NCBI RefSeq assembly: GCF_902498185.1
Contig: NZ_CABVIX010000006.1
Span: forward strand, 1 to 64,000
Direction of reading: 5' to 3'
Source: Pseudomonas fluorescens
GTDB lineage: Bacteria; Pseudomonadota; Gammaproteobacteria; Pseudomonadales; Pseudomonadaceae
DNA length: 64,000 nt
The number at the start of each line of letters is the position of its first letter. Positions within the stretch are counted from its first letter, which is position 1. The notes under the pieces were generated by a model that saw only the letters and a list, made by a program, of their open reading frames with translations, was not told the DNA's origin and made no database searches. A program made the position numbers and the translations under genes. Below, piece by piece: positions 18,928 through 30,371 of this stretch.

Positions 18928-19935
18928 TCACTGGGCCGCAACGGCTGGCGTGTTGTAGAGCACAACCGCAGCGGTCACCAGCAAATTGATCAGGGTCAGC
19001 GGCAGGCAGAACTTCCAGCTGAAGTCCATCACCTGGTCATAGCGCGGACGCGGAATGGAAGCGCGCAGCAGGATGAACAGCATGATGAAGAACGCGGTCT
19101 TGAGTGCGAACCACAGGAACGGAACCTGTGGCAACAGGCCGAACGGGCCGTGCCAGCCGCCGAAGAACAGGGTCACCAGCAGCGCCGAAATCAGGATGAT
19201 GCCGATGTATTCACCGACGAAGAACATGCCCCATTTCATGCCGGCATACTCGATGTGGTAGCCGTCGGCCAGTTCCTGCTCTGCTTCTGGCTGGTCGAAG
19301 GGGTGACGGTGAGTCACGGCAACGCCTGCGATGAAGAAGGTACAGAAGCCGAAGAACTGCGGAATGATGAACCACAGATTCTGCGCCTGGTATTCGACGA
19401 TGTCGCGCATGTTGAACGAGCCCACCTGCACCACCACGCCCATCAGCGCGAGGCCCAGGAACACTTCGTACGACACGGTCTGGGCCGAGGCCCGCAGGCT
19501 GCCGAGCAACGCGTACTTGTTGTTCGACGACCAGCCGGCGAAGAGCACCGCGTAGACCGACAGGCCAGCCATGGCGAAGAAGAACAGCAGGCCGATGTTC
19601 AGGTCCGCCACACCCCAGGTCGGGGTGATCGGGATGACCGAGAAGGCGATCAGCAACGCGCTCATGGCCACGACTGGCGCCAGGGTGAAGATCATGCGGT
19701 CGACGAAGGGCGGGTTCCAGTCTTCCTTGAAGAACATCTTCAACATGTCGGCTGCGATCTGGAACATGCCGAACGGGCCGACGCGGTTCGGACCATAGCG
19801 GTCCTGCCACCAGCCCAGCAGGCGGCGCTCGACGAAGCTGAGCAGCGCGCCGCAGACCACCACTGCCAGCAGGACCACGATGGCCTTGACGACGGCGATG
19901 ATCGCATCGATCACTTCGGGGGTGAACCAGCTCAT
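18928..19935 (-). CDS. nuoH: NADH-quinone oxidoreductase subunit H
   Basis: The 335-aa, eight-helix subunit forms much of the quinone entry channel at the arm junction. It shows [20 protein letters not shown], the acidic loop [17 protein letters not shown] and [14 protein letters not shown]. Its start overlaps the nuoG stop by 4 bp. Confidence 0.98.
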   Translation of the reverse strand: MSWFTPEVIDAIIAVVKAIVVLLAVVVCGALLSFVERRLLGWWQDRYGPNRVGPFGMFQIAADMLKMFFKEDWNPPFVDRMIFTLAPVVAMSALLIAFSVIPITPTWGVADLNIGLLFFFAMAGLSVYAVLFAGWSSNNKYALLGSLRASAQTVSYEVFLGLALMGVVVQVGSFNMRDIVEYQAQNLWFIIPQFFGFCTFFIAGVAVTHRHPFDQPEAEQELADGYHIEYAGMKWGMFFVGEYIGIILISALLVTLFFGGWHGPFGLLPQVPFLWFALKTAFFIMLFILLRASIPRPRYDQVMDFSWKFCLPLTLINLLVTAAVVLYNTPAVAAQ

Positions 19936-22646
19936 CGTGCTGCCTCCTGCAAGCCTTCGACGGATGCGCCGAAGATGGCGGGCGGAATCCCTGCCAGGCC
20001 TTTGGGCAGAGCAACCAGGCCGGCGCCCAGCTCTTCATTGATGCGCAGCGGCAAGCGCAGCGACTGGCCAGCCACCTTCAGACTGAGCAGCGCGCCTTCG
20101 TTGACGCCCAGGCGGTCGGCCTCGGACTTGGCCAGGGCCACATAGGCCTCGGGGATACGCTCCAGCACAGGCTCGGCACGGGAGGAGTTCTCTTCGCTGC
20201 CGAACAGGTGATAGAACGGCACGGCCTTCCAGGTGCCACGCACGGGGTTGAACGCAGCCGGAATGGCACTGAACCAGCGCAGGCGGTCGCCCTGGGACTC
20301 GATCAGGCGCACGCCTGGGTCGCCGGCGCGCAGATGACCACCAACCTCGTCCTGGAACTTGTTCCAGGCCTGTGGCGAGTTCCAGCCCGGGGACCAGGCG
20401 AACGGTACTTGCTGGCGCGGCTCGGCGGAGCCCGAGTAGCCTTCCATCGAGAAGGCAAAGGCGGTGTCGCGGTCCTGCGGCGTACGTGGCTCGTGCACGC
20501 TGATGTTGGCGCGCATCGCGGTACGGCCAGAGTAGCGCAGCGGTTCGCGCGCCAGCTTCATGCCCTTGATACGGAACGACGCCGACGGCGCGGCATCGAC
20601 AATGCCGGACAACTGCGGTGCGGCTTGAGCGCAGGCGCCGGTGACATGGTCAAGCTGGGTCCAGTCGACCGGCTTGTTCAGCAAGGTGGCACGCAGGGCG
20701 TGCATCCAGCGCCAGCCTTCGTGGACCAGGATGCTGCTGTCCAGGTAGGTTGGGTCGAACACCTGGAAGAAGCGCTGGGCACGGCCTTCCTGGCTGACCA
20801 GGGTGCCGTCGCCTTCCGCGAAGGAGGCGGCGGGCAGCACCAGGTGGGCGCGCTCGCTGGTGGCGGTCTGCTGGTGATCGGCGACGATCACTACCTTGGC
20901 GGCAGCCAGGGCAGCGTCGACCTTGGCGGCCGGCAGGCGGCTGTACAGGTCGTTTTCCACCACCACGATGGCGTCGGCCTTGCCGCTGATGACAGCGTCC
21001 AGCGCGGCATCGGCGGAGTCACCGCCGAGCATCGCCAGGCCGAGGCTGTTGGCTTCCGGTACCACCAGGCTCAGCGAGCCGTTCTTCTCGCGCAGCTTGA
21101 GGGCCTTGGCGATGTTGGCCGCAGCTTCGATCAGCGAGGGCGCTGCAAGCGAGGTGCCTGAGACGATCAGCGGACGCTTGGCCGCGACCAGGGCGTCGGC
21201 GATGCGCTGGGCAAGTGCGATGGCTTCGGCATCGAGGCCGATCACCGCAGGGGCACTTGGGTCGATGGCGTTGGCCACGGCGAAGCCCAGGCGCGCCAGG
21301 TCGTCGGGGGCTGCATGCACGCATTCCTCGGCGACGTCATCGAGCTTGGTCTCGGCAAGGCTTGCAATGAACAGCGGGTACTTGGCGTGCTGGCCGATGT
21401 TCTTGACTGCGGCGTCGAGCCAAGGCTGCACGCGCATGCCTTCAGCCATTGCCTCGGCCTTGCCCTTGACCGACTGGCGCAGGGCCAGGGCCACGCGGGC
21501 GGCGGTCTGGGTCAGGTCTTCGCCGAGGACGAACACGGCGTCATGGTCTTCCATGTCGCGCAGGGTCGGCACAGGCAGCGGACTGTCGTTGAGCACCTGC
21601 AGGGCCAGGCGAACGCGGGCCAGCTCACCGGCTTCCATGCCCGAGTAGAAGTAGTCGGCGCCGACCAGTTCACGCAGGCCGAAGTTGCTTTCGAGGCTGG
21701 CACGCGGCGAGCCGATGCCGACGATGGTGCGCCCGCGCAGCAGGTCAGCGGCCTTGTCCAGCGCAGCGTCGAGACTCAGCTTGGTGCCGTCCGCCAACAG
21801 TGGCTGGCGTGGACGGTCCTTGCGGTTGACGTAGCCATAGCCGAAGCGGCCACGGTCGCACAGGAAGTACTGGTTGACCGAGCCGTTGAAGCGGTTTTCG
21901 ATACGGCGCAGTTCGCCATAACGCTCGCCCGGGCTGATGTTGCAGCCGCTGGAGCAGCCGTGGCAGATGCTCGGGGCGAACTGCATGTCCCACTTGCGGT
22001 TGTAGCGCTCGGAGTGGGTCTTGTCGGTGAACACACCGGTGGGGCAGACCTCGGTCAGGTTGCCGGAGAACTCGCTCTCCAGCACGCCGTCCTCGACGCG
22101 GCCGAAGTACACGTTGTCGTGGGCGCCAAATACACCCAGGTCGGTACCACCGGCGTAGTCCTTGTAGTAACGCACGCAGCGATAGCAGGCGATGCAGCGG
22201 TTCATCTCATGAGCGACGAACGGGCCGAGATCCTGGTTCTGGTGAGTACGCTTGGTGAAACGGTAGCGCCGCTCGTTATGGCCGGTCATCACCGTCATGT
22301 CTTGCAGGTGGCAGTGACCGCCTTCCTCGCACACTGGGCAGTCGTGCGGGTGGTTGGTCATCAGCCATTCGACGACGCTGGCGCGGAACGCCTTGGATTC
22401 GTCGTCTTCGATAGAGATCCAGGTGCCGTCGGTGGCAGGTGTCATGCAGGACATGACGATGCGACCGCGGGTGTCGTTTTCGTCGGTGTACTGCTTGACC
22501 GCGCACTGCCGGCAGGCACCGACGCTACCAAGCGCCGGGTGCCAGCAGAAATAAGGAATGTCGAGGCCGAGCGACAGACAGGCCTGTAACAGGTTGTCTG
22601 CGCCGTTGACTTCGAGCTCTTTGCCGTCTACGTGGATAGTGGCCAT
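19932..22646 (-). CDS. nuoG: NADH-quinone oxidoreductase subunit G
   Basis: The 904-aa subunit has an N-terminal [2Fe-2S] domain ([15 protein letters not shown], cluster N1b), the His-ligated [4Fe-4S] N5 motif [14 protein letters not shown], a further cluster at CIACYRC, and the N7 motif CHGCSSGC seen in E. coli-type NuoG. The rest is a degenerate molybdopterin-oxidoreductase fold. Length agrees with other pseudomonads. It is separated from nuoF by 131 bp, the largest gap in the operon. Confidence 0.97.
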   Translation of the reverse strand: MATIHVDGKELEVNGADNLLQACLSLGLDIPYFCWHPALGSVGACRQCAVKQYTDENDTRGRIVMSCMTPATDGTWISIEDDESKAFRASVVEWLMTNHPHDCPVCEEGGHCHLQDMTVMTGHNERRYRFTKRTHQNQDLGPFVAHEMNRCIACYRCVRYYKDYAGGTDLGVFGAHDNVYFGRVEDGVLESEFSGNLTEVCPTGVFTDKTHSERYNRKWDMQFAPSICHGCSSGCNISPGERYGELRRIENRFNGSVNQYFLCDRGRFGYGYVNRKDRPRQPLLADGTKLSLDAALDKAADLLRGRTIVGIGSPRASLESNFGLRELVGADYFYSGMEAGELARVRLALQVLNDSPLPVPTLRDMEDHDAVFVLGEDLTQTAARVALALRQSVKGKAEAMAEGMRVQPWLDAAVKNIGQHAKYPLFIASLAETKLDDVAEECVHAAPDDLARLGFAVANAIDPSAPAVIGLDAEAIALAQRIADALVAAKRPLIVSGTSLAAPSLIEAAANIAKALKLREKNGSLSLVVPEANSLGLAMLGGDSADAALDAVISGKADAIVVVENDLYSRLPAAKVDAALAAAKVVIVADHQQTATSERAHLVLPAASFAEGDGTLVSQEGRAQRFFQVFDPTYLDSSILVHEGWRWMHALRATLLNKPVDWTQLDHVTGACAQAAPQLSGIVDAAPSASFRIKGMKLAREPLRYSGRTAMRANISVHEPRTPQDRDTAFAFSMEGYSGSAEPRQQVPFAWSPGWNSPQAWNKFQDEVGGHLRAGDPGVRLIESQGDRLRWFSAIPAAFNPVRGTWKAVPFYHLFGSEENSSRAEPVLERIPEAYVALAKSEADRLGVNEGALLSLKVAGQSLRLPLRINEELGAGLVALPKGLAGIPPAIFGASVEGLQEAAR

Positions 22647-22777
22647 GGTTCAAAGTTCTTCGTTGGCCCGCGTGAGCGGGCGTGGCTAATGGAAATCTGT
22701 GTGCCAGCGGCTCGCCCGGAATTCGTCGGGCAAGCGGCGCGGGCCGCGGGTGGCACGGACCCCCCGCGTTTCAATGC
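22647..22777 (-). other. nuoF-nuoG intercistronic gap with stem-loops
   Basis: This 131-bp gap holds GCCCGC-GTGA-GCGGGC (22666-22681), which on the minus strand lies close upstream of the nuoG ribosome site, and a looser GCCCG/CGGGC pair nearer to nuoF. There is no T-run after either, so they are probably mRNA processing or stability elements and not terminators. All other intergenic gaps in the operon are at most 77 bp. Confidence 0.45.
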
Positions 22778-24139
22778 TTAGGCGCCGACCACAATCGGCC
22801 TGGCCAGGTCCGGGCGCAGGGCGGCGCTGCCAGGGGCAGCGATGCCGGCCTCGAACTCCGGACGGAAATACTTGATCGCGCTGCCCAGGGGCTCGACCGC
22901 GCCTGGCGCATGCGCACAGAACGTCTTGCCAGGGCCAAGGAAGCCCACCAGGCCCAGCAGGGTCTCGATGTCGCCTTGCTGGCCCTGGCCTTTCTCGAGG
23001 GCGCGCAGGAGCTTGACGCTCCATGGCAGGCCGTCGCGGCACGGGGTGCAGAAGCCACACGACTCGCGGGCGAAGAACTCTTCCATGTTGCGCAGCAGCG
23101 ACACCATGTTGATGCTGTCATCGACCGCCATGGCCAGGCCCGTACCCATCCGGGTGCCGACCTTGGCGATGCCGCCCGCGTACATCTGCGCGTCCAGGTG
23201 CTCGGGCAACAGGAAGCCGGTGCCGGCGCCGCCTGGCTGCCAGCACTTGAGCCTGAAGCCATCGCGCATGCCGCCGGCGTAGTCCTCGAAGAGCTCGCGG
23301 GCGGTGACGCCGAATGGCAGCTCCCACAGCCCTGGGTTCTTCACCTTGCCGGAGAAGCCCATGAGCTTGGTACCGTGGTCTTCGCTGCCTTCGCGGGCCA
23401 GCGACTTGTACCAGTCGTTGCCATTGCCGACGATGGCCGGCACGTTGCACAGCGTCTCGACGTTGTTAACGCAGGTCGGCTTGCCCCACACGCCCACGGC
23501 GGCAGGAAAGGGTGGCTTGGAGCGCGGGTTGGCGCGGCGGCCTTCGAGCGAATTGATCAGCGCGGTTTCTTCACCGCAGATATAACGCCCGGCGCCGGTA
23601 TGGACGAACAGCTCGAAGTCGAAACCGCTGCCCAGGATGTTCTTGCCCAGCAAGCCAGCTGCCTTGGCTTCCTCGACCGCACGGTTGAGGTTGCGGGCGG
23701 CGGTGGTGTACTCGCCCCGCAGGAAGATGTACCCGCGGTAGGCCTTGAGCGCACGGGCGCTGATCAGCATGCCTTCGATCAGCAGATGGGGCTGTTGCTC
23801 CATCAGCATGCGGTCTTTCCAGGTGTTGGGCTCCATTTCGTCCGCGTTGCACAGCAAGTAGCGGATATCCATGGATTCGTCTTTGGGCATCAGGCCCCAT
23901 TTGACGCCAGTCGGAAAGCCCGCGCCGCCACGGCCCTTGAGGCCGGAGTCTTTCACGGCCTGGACGATATCGTCCTGGGACATCTGCGCGAACGCCTTGC
24001 GCGCGGCGGTGTAGCCGTCCTTGGCCTGGTACTCGTCGAGCCACACGGGCTCGCCGTCGTCACGCAGGCGCCAGGTCAGCGGATGGGTCTCGGCGGTCCG
24101 CGCAATGCGGTTGGCCGGGCCGAAGGAAGTAATGGTCAT
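22778..24139 (-). CDS. nuoF: NADH-quinone oxidoreductase subunit F
   Basis: The 453-aa flavoprotein is the NADH entry point of complex [18 protein letters not shown] and [19 protein letters not shown] build the NADH and FMN sites, and [11 protein letters not shown] plus a distant Cys hold cluster N3. Start ATG overlaps the nuoE stop by 4 bp. The C terminus continues about 25 residues past the last cluster region, as in other Pseudomonas NuoF. Confidence 0.98.
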   Translation of the reverse strand: MTITSFGPANRIARTAETHPLTWRLRDDGEPVWLDEYQAKDGYTAARKAFAQMSQDDIVQAVKDSGLKGRGGAGFPTGVKWGLMPKDESMDIRYLLCNADEMEPNTWKDRMLMEQQPHLLIEGMLISARALKAYRGYIFLRGEYTTAARNLNRAVEEAKAAGLLGKNILGSGFDFELFVHTGAGRYICGEETALINSLEGRRANPRSKPPFPAAVGVWGKPTCVNNVETLCNVPAIVGNGNDWYKSLAREGSEDHGTKLMGFSGKVKNPGLWELPFGVTARELFEDYAGGMRDGFRLKCWQPGGAGTGFLLPEHLDAQMYAGGIAKVGTRMGTGLAMAVDDSINMVSLLRNMEEFFARESCGFCTPCRDGLPWSVKLLRALEKGQGQQGDIETLLGLVGFLGPGKTFCAHAPGAVEPLGSAIKYFRPEFEAGIAAPGSAALRPDLARPIVVGA

Positions 24140-24633
24140 GCGTAGCCCTCCAGCAGTTTGGAAACGCCAGCCGGCTGCACGTCGCCAAAGGTGTCGTCAT
24201 CGATCATCAGCGCCGGGGCCTTGTCGCAGTTGCCCAGGCAGCACACCGGCAGGAGGGTGAAGCGCCCGTCCGCAGTGGTCTGGCCCAGGCCGATGCCCAG
24301 CTCGTCCTGGATCTGGCTGACAACCGACTCGTGGCCGCCGATGTAGCAGACCATGCTGTCGCAGACACGGATGATGTGCCGGCCGACCGGCTGGCGGAAG
24401 ATCTGGCTGTAGAACGTGGCCACGCCTTCGACGTCGCTGGCCGGGATGCCAAGCACCTCGCCAATGGCGTAGATAGCGCCGTCAGGCACCCAGCCGCGTT
24501 GCTTCTGAACGATCTTCAGGGCTTCGATGGACGCCGCGCGCGGGTCCTCGTAGTGGTGCATCTCGTGCTCGATGGCCGAGCGCTCGGTTTCGCTCAGGGC
24601 GAAACGGTCGGTTTGGATAAGCGTGCTGTTCAT
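24136..24633 (-). CDS. nuoE: NADH-quinone oxidoreductase subunit E
   Basis: The 165-aa thioredoxin-fold subunit binds the off-path [2Fe-2S] cluster N1a through C-x4-C in [12 protein letters not shown] and C-x3-C in [10 protein letters not shown]. It partners NuoF in the NADH dehydrogenase tip. It follows nuoCD after 2 bp. Confidence 0.98.
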   Translation of the reverse strand: MNSTLIQTDRFALSETERSAIEHEMHHYEDPRAASIEALKIVQKQRGWVPDGAIYAIGEVLGIPASDVEGVATFYSQIFRQPVGRHIIRVCDSMVCYIGGHESVVSQIQDELGIGLGQTTADGRFTLLPVCCLGNCDKAPALMIDDDTFGDVQPAGVSKLLEGYA

Positions 24634-24635
24634 GC

Positions 24636-26435
<1,800 letters not shown>

Positions 26436-26494
26436 TCAACGTAGAGAATGAAGCCAGGCCGCCGGTTCGCAGGAACGGGCGGCAGGTCGCTGGA

Positions 26495-27172
26495 TCAGAC
26501 TTCGTCGGGGCTGCGCAGGTTGGTGACCTGGATGCGCTGTTCACGGCGTTGCTCTTTCTGCGACGGCATCTCGGCACGGTAGATGCCTTGATCACCGACG
26601 ACCCACGAAAGAGGACGACGCTCCTGGCCAATCGATTCCTGCAACAGCATCAGGCCTTGCAGGAAGGCTTCAGGGCGCGGCGGGCAGCCAGGCACGTAGA
26701 CATCCACGGGGAGGAACTTGTCGACCCCCTGAACGACCGAGTAGATGTCGTACATGCCACCGGAGTTGGCGCACGAGCCCATGGAGATGACCCACTTGGG
26801 CTCGAGCATCTGCTCGTACAGGCGCTGGATGATCGGCGCCATCTTGATGAAGCACGTACCGGCGATGACCATGAAGTCGGCCTGACGCGGCGAAGCCCGG
26901 ATGACTTCGGCGCCGAAGCGGGCGATGTCGTGGGGCGCCGTGAAGGCCGTGGTCATTTCCACGTAGCAGCAGGAGAGGCCGAAGTTGTACGGCCACAGGG
27001 AGTTCTTCCGGCCCCAGTTGACCGCGCCCCGCAGAACATCTTCGAGCTTGCCCATGTAGATGTTCTTGTGGACCTGGTCCTCTAGCAGCGAATCGGAGAC
27101 GGTTTCCCGGTCTCCGACTGGATACTGCTCGTTAGGCGCGTCCGGATCGATTCTGGTGAGATTGTATTGCAT
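26495..27172 (-). CDS. nuoB: NADH-quinone oxidoreductase subunit B
   Basis: The 225-aa subunit holds cluster N2, the last before ubiquinone: adjacent cysteines in GLSCCYVEM, then [11 protein letters not shown] and [11 protein letters not shown] used ATG 27172; an in-frame TTG two codons earlier would give MAMQYN and is less likely. The basic C-terminal tail of about 40 residues is usual for pseudomonads. It lies 10 bp after nuoA. Confidence 0.97.
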   Translation of the reverse strand: MQYNLTRIDPDAPNEQYPVGDRETVSDSLLEDQVHKNIYMGKLEDVLRGAVNWGRKNSLWPYNFGLSCCYVEMTTAFTAPHDIARFGAEVIRASPRQADFMVIAGTCFIKMAPIIQRLYEQMLEPKWVISMGSCANSGGMYDIYSVVQGVDKFLPVDVYVPGCPPRPEAFLQGLMLLQESIGQERRPLSWVVGDQGIYRAEMPSQKEQRREQRIQVTNLRSPDEV

Positions 27173-27182
27173 TGCCAAAGCC

Positions 27183-27596
27183 TCATTGTTTCAGCTTCGC
27201 TTGCCGCTTGCGACGACCCACGGGAGCCCAATCGAGCGCCCCGACCCGCCAAAGGTAGACAAGACCTGCCAACAGAATTGCTATGAAAACGAGAGCTTCG
27301 ACGAATCCGGTCCAGCCGCTTTCGCGGACGGACACAGACCATGCAAAGAGAAAGAGGGCTTCGATATCGAAGATCACGAACAACATCGCGACCAGATAGA
27401 ATTTGGCGGACAGGCGCAGGCGGGCGGTGCCCACGGGCAACATGCCGGATTCGAACGGTTCGTTCTTGCTGCGGCCCCAGGCCTTGCTGCCGAGCAGGCT
27501 GGACAGGCCGAGCATGAAGGCGCACAGGCCGACGACACCGAGGAGGAAGATGGCAAAGCCCCAGTTGTGGGCGATCAGTCCTGTCGAATCGGGCAT
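27183..27596 (-). CDS. nuoA: NADH-quinone oxidoreductase subunit A
   Basis: The 137-aa, three-helix subunit is the first gene of the operon. The conserved loop [12 protein letters not shown] between helices 1 and 2 and [16 protein letters not shown] (membrane acidic residues) identify it. ATG 27596 gives the standard N terminus; a 25-residue in-frame extension to 27671 passes through the leader and was rejected. Confidence 0.97.
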   Translation of the reverse strand: MPDSTGLIAHNWGFAIFLLGVVGLCAFMLGLSSLLGSKAWGRSKNEPFESGMLPVGTARLRLSAKFYLVAMLFVIFDIEALFLFAWSVSVRESGWTGFVEALVFIAILLAGLVYLWRVGALDWAPVGRRKRQAKLKQ

Positions 27597-27683
27597 GCTG
27601 GTAGTCCTTGTACAGAGGCCGGGCTCTGCGTCTAGAAAGAAGTAAAGCAGTGACGAAATGTCGCAGCGCAATCAATCGCGCTG

Positions 27684-27712
27684 ATTTTATGGGTAAAGCG
27701 TTGGCAAGTAAA
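27684..27712 (-). promoter_or_regulatory. Predicted nuo operon promoter
   Basis: On the minus strand TTTACT (27712-27707) and TAAAAT (27689-27684) are spaced by 17 bp and read toward nuoA, about 90 bp upstream of its start codon. This is a moderate sigma-70 match inside an AT-rich patch. Other promoters in the gap are possible. Confidence 0.45.
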
Positions 27713-27846
27713 ATTTCTGTCGCAAATTTATTCGAAGGTATAAGAAGAAAAGACTCGCGTAACTGCCTGAGAGCCTTGGTTTTTGGGCGTTTGGCAGGGT
27801 TTCGTCAAATATGTTTCTCGACGGATGTAACAACGCCTTACTTGCG

Positions 27847-27867
27847 TAATGATAATTACTATCATTA
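27847..27867. promoter_or_regulatory. Fur box
   Basis: TAATGATA-ATTAC-TATCATTA is a perfect 8-bp inverted repeat. Its core TGATAATTACTATCA differs at one base from the 7-1-7 Fur consensus TGATAAT-N-ATTATCA. A rightward promoter candidate overlaps it: TTACTT (27838-27843), 16 bp, TATCAT (27860-27865). The nearest starts are nuoA, 250 bp to the left, and none to the right within 200 bp, so its target is unclear. Confidence 0.7.
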
Positions 27868-28070
27868 AGCTTTGGGTGGATTTGCTAGTTGCGTTCTGCG
27901 CTCGTAAGTTGCGGGTGCGGCGCCGTGGTACTTGCCAAAGCCGGATGGGCAGGTTCTACCGGTTTTGGACCACGCCTGCACCGCTCTGGATCAATGTTTT
28001 TTCGATTGGTGTGAACAAGAGCATAGACGGTGGCGGCCCCCTTCGCGCAGGGAGTGGCGGCGCTGCACAT

Positions 28071-28103
28071 AAAAAAGGCCCGGCCTCATTGCAAGGCCGG
28101 GCC
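28071..28103 (-). terminator. aceA terminator
   Basis: GGCCCGGCCT (28077-28086) pairs with AGGCCGGGCC (28094-28103); on the minus strand the stem is followed by six T (A-run at 28071-28076). It sits 18 bp after the aceA stop codon. Confidence 0.9.
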
Positions 28104-28120
28104 TCTCGCCGATCCCTCAC

Positions 28121-29446
28121 TCAGTGGAACTGCTCCTCCTCCGTCGAGCCGGTCAGCGCCGTCACCGACGAAGCCCCACCCTGGATCACGGTGGTCATGT
28201 CGTCGAAGTACCCCGTGCCCACTTCCTGCTGGTGCGCCACGAAGGTGTAGCCCTTGCTCGCGTCGGCGAACTCCTGCTCCTGCAGCTTGACGTAGGCGGT
28301 CATGTCGTTGCGGGCGTAGTCGTGCGCCAGGTTGAACATGCCGTGCCACATGTTGTGGATGCCGGCCAGGGTGATGAACTGGTGCTTGTAGCCCATGGCC
28401 GACAGCTCACGCTGGAATTTGGCGATGGTCGCGTCATCCAGGTTCTTCTTCCAGTTGAAGGAAGGCGAGCAGTTGTACGAAAGCAGCTGGTCCGGGTACT
28501 CCTTCTTGATCGCCTCGGCGAAGCGGCGGGCCTCGTCCAGGTCGGGCTTGGCGGTTTCGCACCAGATCAGATCGGAGTACGGCGCGTAGGCGAGGCCGCG
28601 GGCAATGGCCTGGTCAAGGCCGGCGCGCACCTTGTAGAAGCCCTCTCGGGTACGCTCGCCCAGCACGAACGGCTGGTCATAAGGGTCGCAGTCGCTGGTC
28701 AGCAGGTCGGCGGCGTTGGCGTCGGTACGGGCCAGGATGATGGTGGGCACCCCGGCGACGTCGGCTGCCAGGCGGGCAGCCACCAGCTTTTGCACGGCTT
28801 CCTGGGTCGGTACCAGGACCTTGCCACCCATGTGTCCACACTTCTTGACCGAGGCGAGCTGATCTTCGAAGTGCACGCCCGCGGCGCCCGCCTCGATCAT
28901 GTTCTTCATCAGCTCGTAGGCGTTGAGCACACCGCCAAAGCCTGCTTCAGCGTCGGCGACGATCGGCGCGAAGTAGTCGACGTAGCCCTCGTCGCCCGGG
29001 TTCTTGCCGGCTTTCCACTGGATCTGGTCGGCACGGCGGAACGAGTTGTTGATGCGCTTGACCACAGTGGGCACCGAGTCCACCGGGTACAGCGACTGGT
29101 CTGGATACATGGACTCGGCCGAGTTGTTGTCGGCGGCCACTTGCCAGCCAGACAGGTAGATGGCCTGGATGCCGGCCTTCACCTGCTGGACTGCCTGGCC
29201 GCCAGTCAGGGCGCCCATGCAGTTGACGAAATCTTTATCGGGACGAAAGGAAGGGTGGGCACCTTGGGTGACCAGCTTCCACAGCTTCTCTGCACCTGCT
29301 CGGGCCAGAGTGTGCTCTGGTTGCAGCGAACCACGCAGGCGGACGACATCAGCGGCGGTATAGGTACGGGTCACGCCTTTCCAGCGCGGGTTTTCGGCCC
29401 AGTCTTTCTCAAGGGCTGCAATTTGCTGTTCGCGTGTCAGTGCCAT
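28121..29446 (-). CDS. aceA: Isocitrate lyase
   Basis: The 441-aa enzyme splits isocitrate to succinate and glyoxylate, the first step of the glyoxylate shunt used on acetate and fatty acids. The catalytic loop KKCGHMGGK with its active-site Cys, and NYSPSFNW-type block (here [12 protein letters not shown]), are present. Length matches the short E. coli-type enzyme, unlike the roughly 530-aa form of P. aeruginosa. ATG 29446 (MALTREQQI) is the family start; a longer frame to 29578 enters the leader. It stands alone with its own terminator. Confidence 0.97.
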   Translation of the reverse strand: MALTREQQIAALEKDWAENPRWKGVTRTYTAADVVRLRGSLQPEHTLARAGAEKLWKLVTQGAHPSFRPDKDFVNCMGALTGGQAVQQVKAGIQAIYLSGWQVAADNNSAESMYPDQSLYPVDSVPTVVKRINNSFRRADQIQWKAGKNPGDEGYVDYFAPIVADAEAGFGGVLNAYELMKNMIEAGAAGVHFEDQLASVKKCGHMGGKVLVPTQEAVQKLVAARLAADVAGVPTIILARTDANAADLLTSDCDPYDQPFVLGERTREGFYKVRAGLDQAIARGLAYAPYSDLIWCETAKPDLDEARRFAEAIKKEYPDQLLSYNCSPSFNWKKNLDDATIAKFQRELSAMGYKHQFITLAGIHNMWHGMFNLAHDYARNDMTAYVKLQEQEFADASKGYTFVAHQQEVGTGYFDDMTTVIQGGASSVTALTGSTEEEQFH

Positions 29447-29676
29447 GGAAAATAACCTCGTCGCATCGGTCTTGGGTAGAAAGTGCTCAACACTCGCAAT
29501 GCGGCTCGAAGGCCCTTTCCAGGGCCCTTGATCAGCAGGGAGCGGGGCCATCATGCCTTTGCCAAAAGAGGTCGTCAAATGTTTTGTAGTGCTTTTTTTC
29601 GAGCACTACATCTTTGGTCTAATGCGACTTGGTGGTCACTTTCAAGGCCTGCGGTCGAGGTCTTGCAGTGCCCGAA

Positions 29677-30252
29677 TCAGTCTAGGGCGTCGACTTTGAT
29701 ACGCAATGTCATGTTATCGCCGCGCTGGGTACTGTAGCTGCGGCTTGAAACGCTGCGATCTGCCTGGCTTTGCCGGTTGAATCCGGCAATGGTGATCCAC
29801 TCGCCAAGCGGCCCCCTCACTGTCGTGTCGGTGCTTTGCACGTTCACTACATCAGCGCGCTCCGGGTGTATCCGGTCATTATTGGTGCTGATCGCGACCT
29901 CGGCGGTATCTCCATCAAGATGGGCGGTAACGTAAAAGCCTTGCGTCACGTTGCGGTATTCGGTGTAGCTCTGCATGCCACCGTAGCCGTCCGGACTGGT
30001 GCTGGTGACTGGCAGGCTCTGGCCTACCTGGATCAACGCAGGCTTGCCCTCCACAGCCTGTACCTGCATCAGTCCGCCATCGCGGTTGGCGGTGCCGTAG
30101 CGGATGACACGGCCATTGCCATGGGTGTCCTGGACGTTGCTGTCAGTGTTGTCGACGCTGATCATCAGGCGTCGTGGGGGCGTATCGGGCGCCGCCTGAG
30201 CTGCGAACGTGGTTGCGAGCAGCAGGCAAGCGAGGAGGGGGCGTAACAGCAT
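29677..30252 (-). CDS. Secreted protein of unknown function, secretin-like beta segment
   Basis: The 191-aa protein has a clear signal peptide (cut near AQA-APD). The mature part is Ser/Thr/Asp-rich and beta-prone. The segment VEGKPALIQVGQSLPV followed by a GFYVTAHLDGD stretch and a final DTTVRGPLGEWITIAG resembles, loosely, the secretin family pattern, but the length is far too short for a pore. It is divergent from the subtilase gene with 119 bp between start codons; joint function is a guess. Confidence 0.65.
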   Translation of the reverse strand: MLLRPLLACLLLATTFAAQAAPDTPPRRLMISVDNTDSNVQDTHGNGRVIRYGTANRDGGLMQVQAVEGKPALIQVGQSLPVTSTSPDGYGGMQSYTEYRNVTQGFYVTAHLDGDTAEVAISTNNDRIHPERADVVNVQSTDTTVRGPLGEWITIAGFNRQSQADRSVSSRSYSTQRGDNMTLRIKVDALD

Positions 30253-30371
30253 GGGCGGGGTCTCCACAAGGGGAGTGGACATGATGGCAGATCACTGGTA
30301 CCTGTGCAGGCCTCTGAACCTTTGGCTCGCGGGCACAGTCGCAACAGGACGAATTCGCCAGGTCAACGTCC

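Larger units (their letters stand above)
27597..28070. other. Gene-free gap between nuoA and aceA
   Basis: This region has no convincing gene. It holds the nuo leader and promoter (left part, AT-rich 27680-27880), a Fur-type palindrome at 27847-27867 and about 200 bp of GC-rich sequence up to the aceA terminator. Open frames at 27608-27868 and 27849-28250 lack ribosome sites and family signatures. Confidence 0.6.

Noticed and set aside
27849..28250. 133-codon plus-strand frame starting at the Fur box
   Set aside because: It runs through the aceA terminator into aceA antisense and has no ribosome site; the first codons are part of the palindrome.
28124..29455. 443-codon frame antisense to aceA
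   Set aside because: Shadow of aceA; no start signal and no family resemblance.
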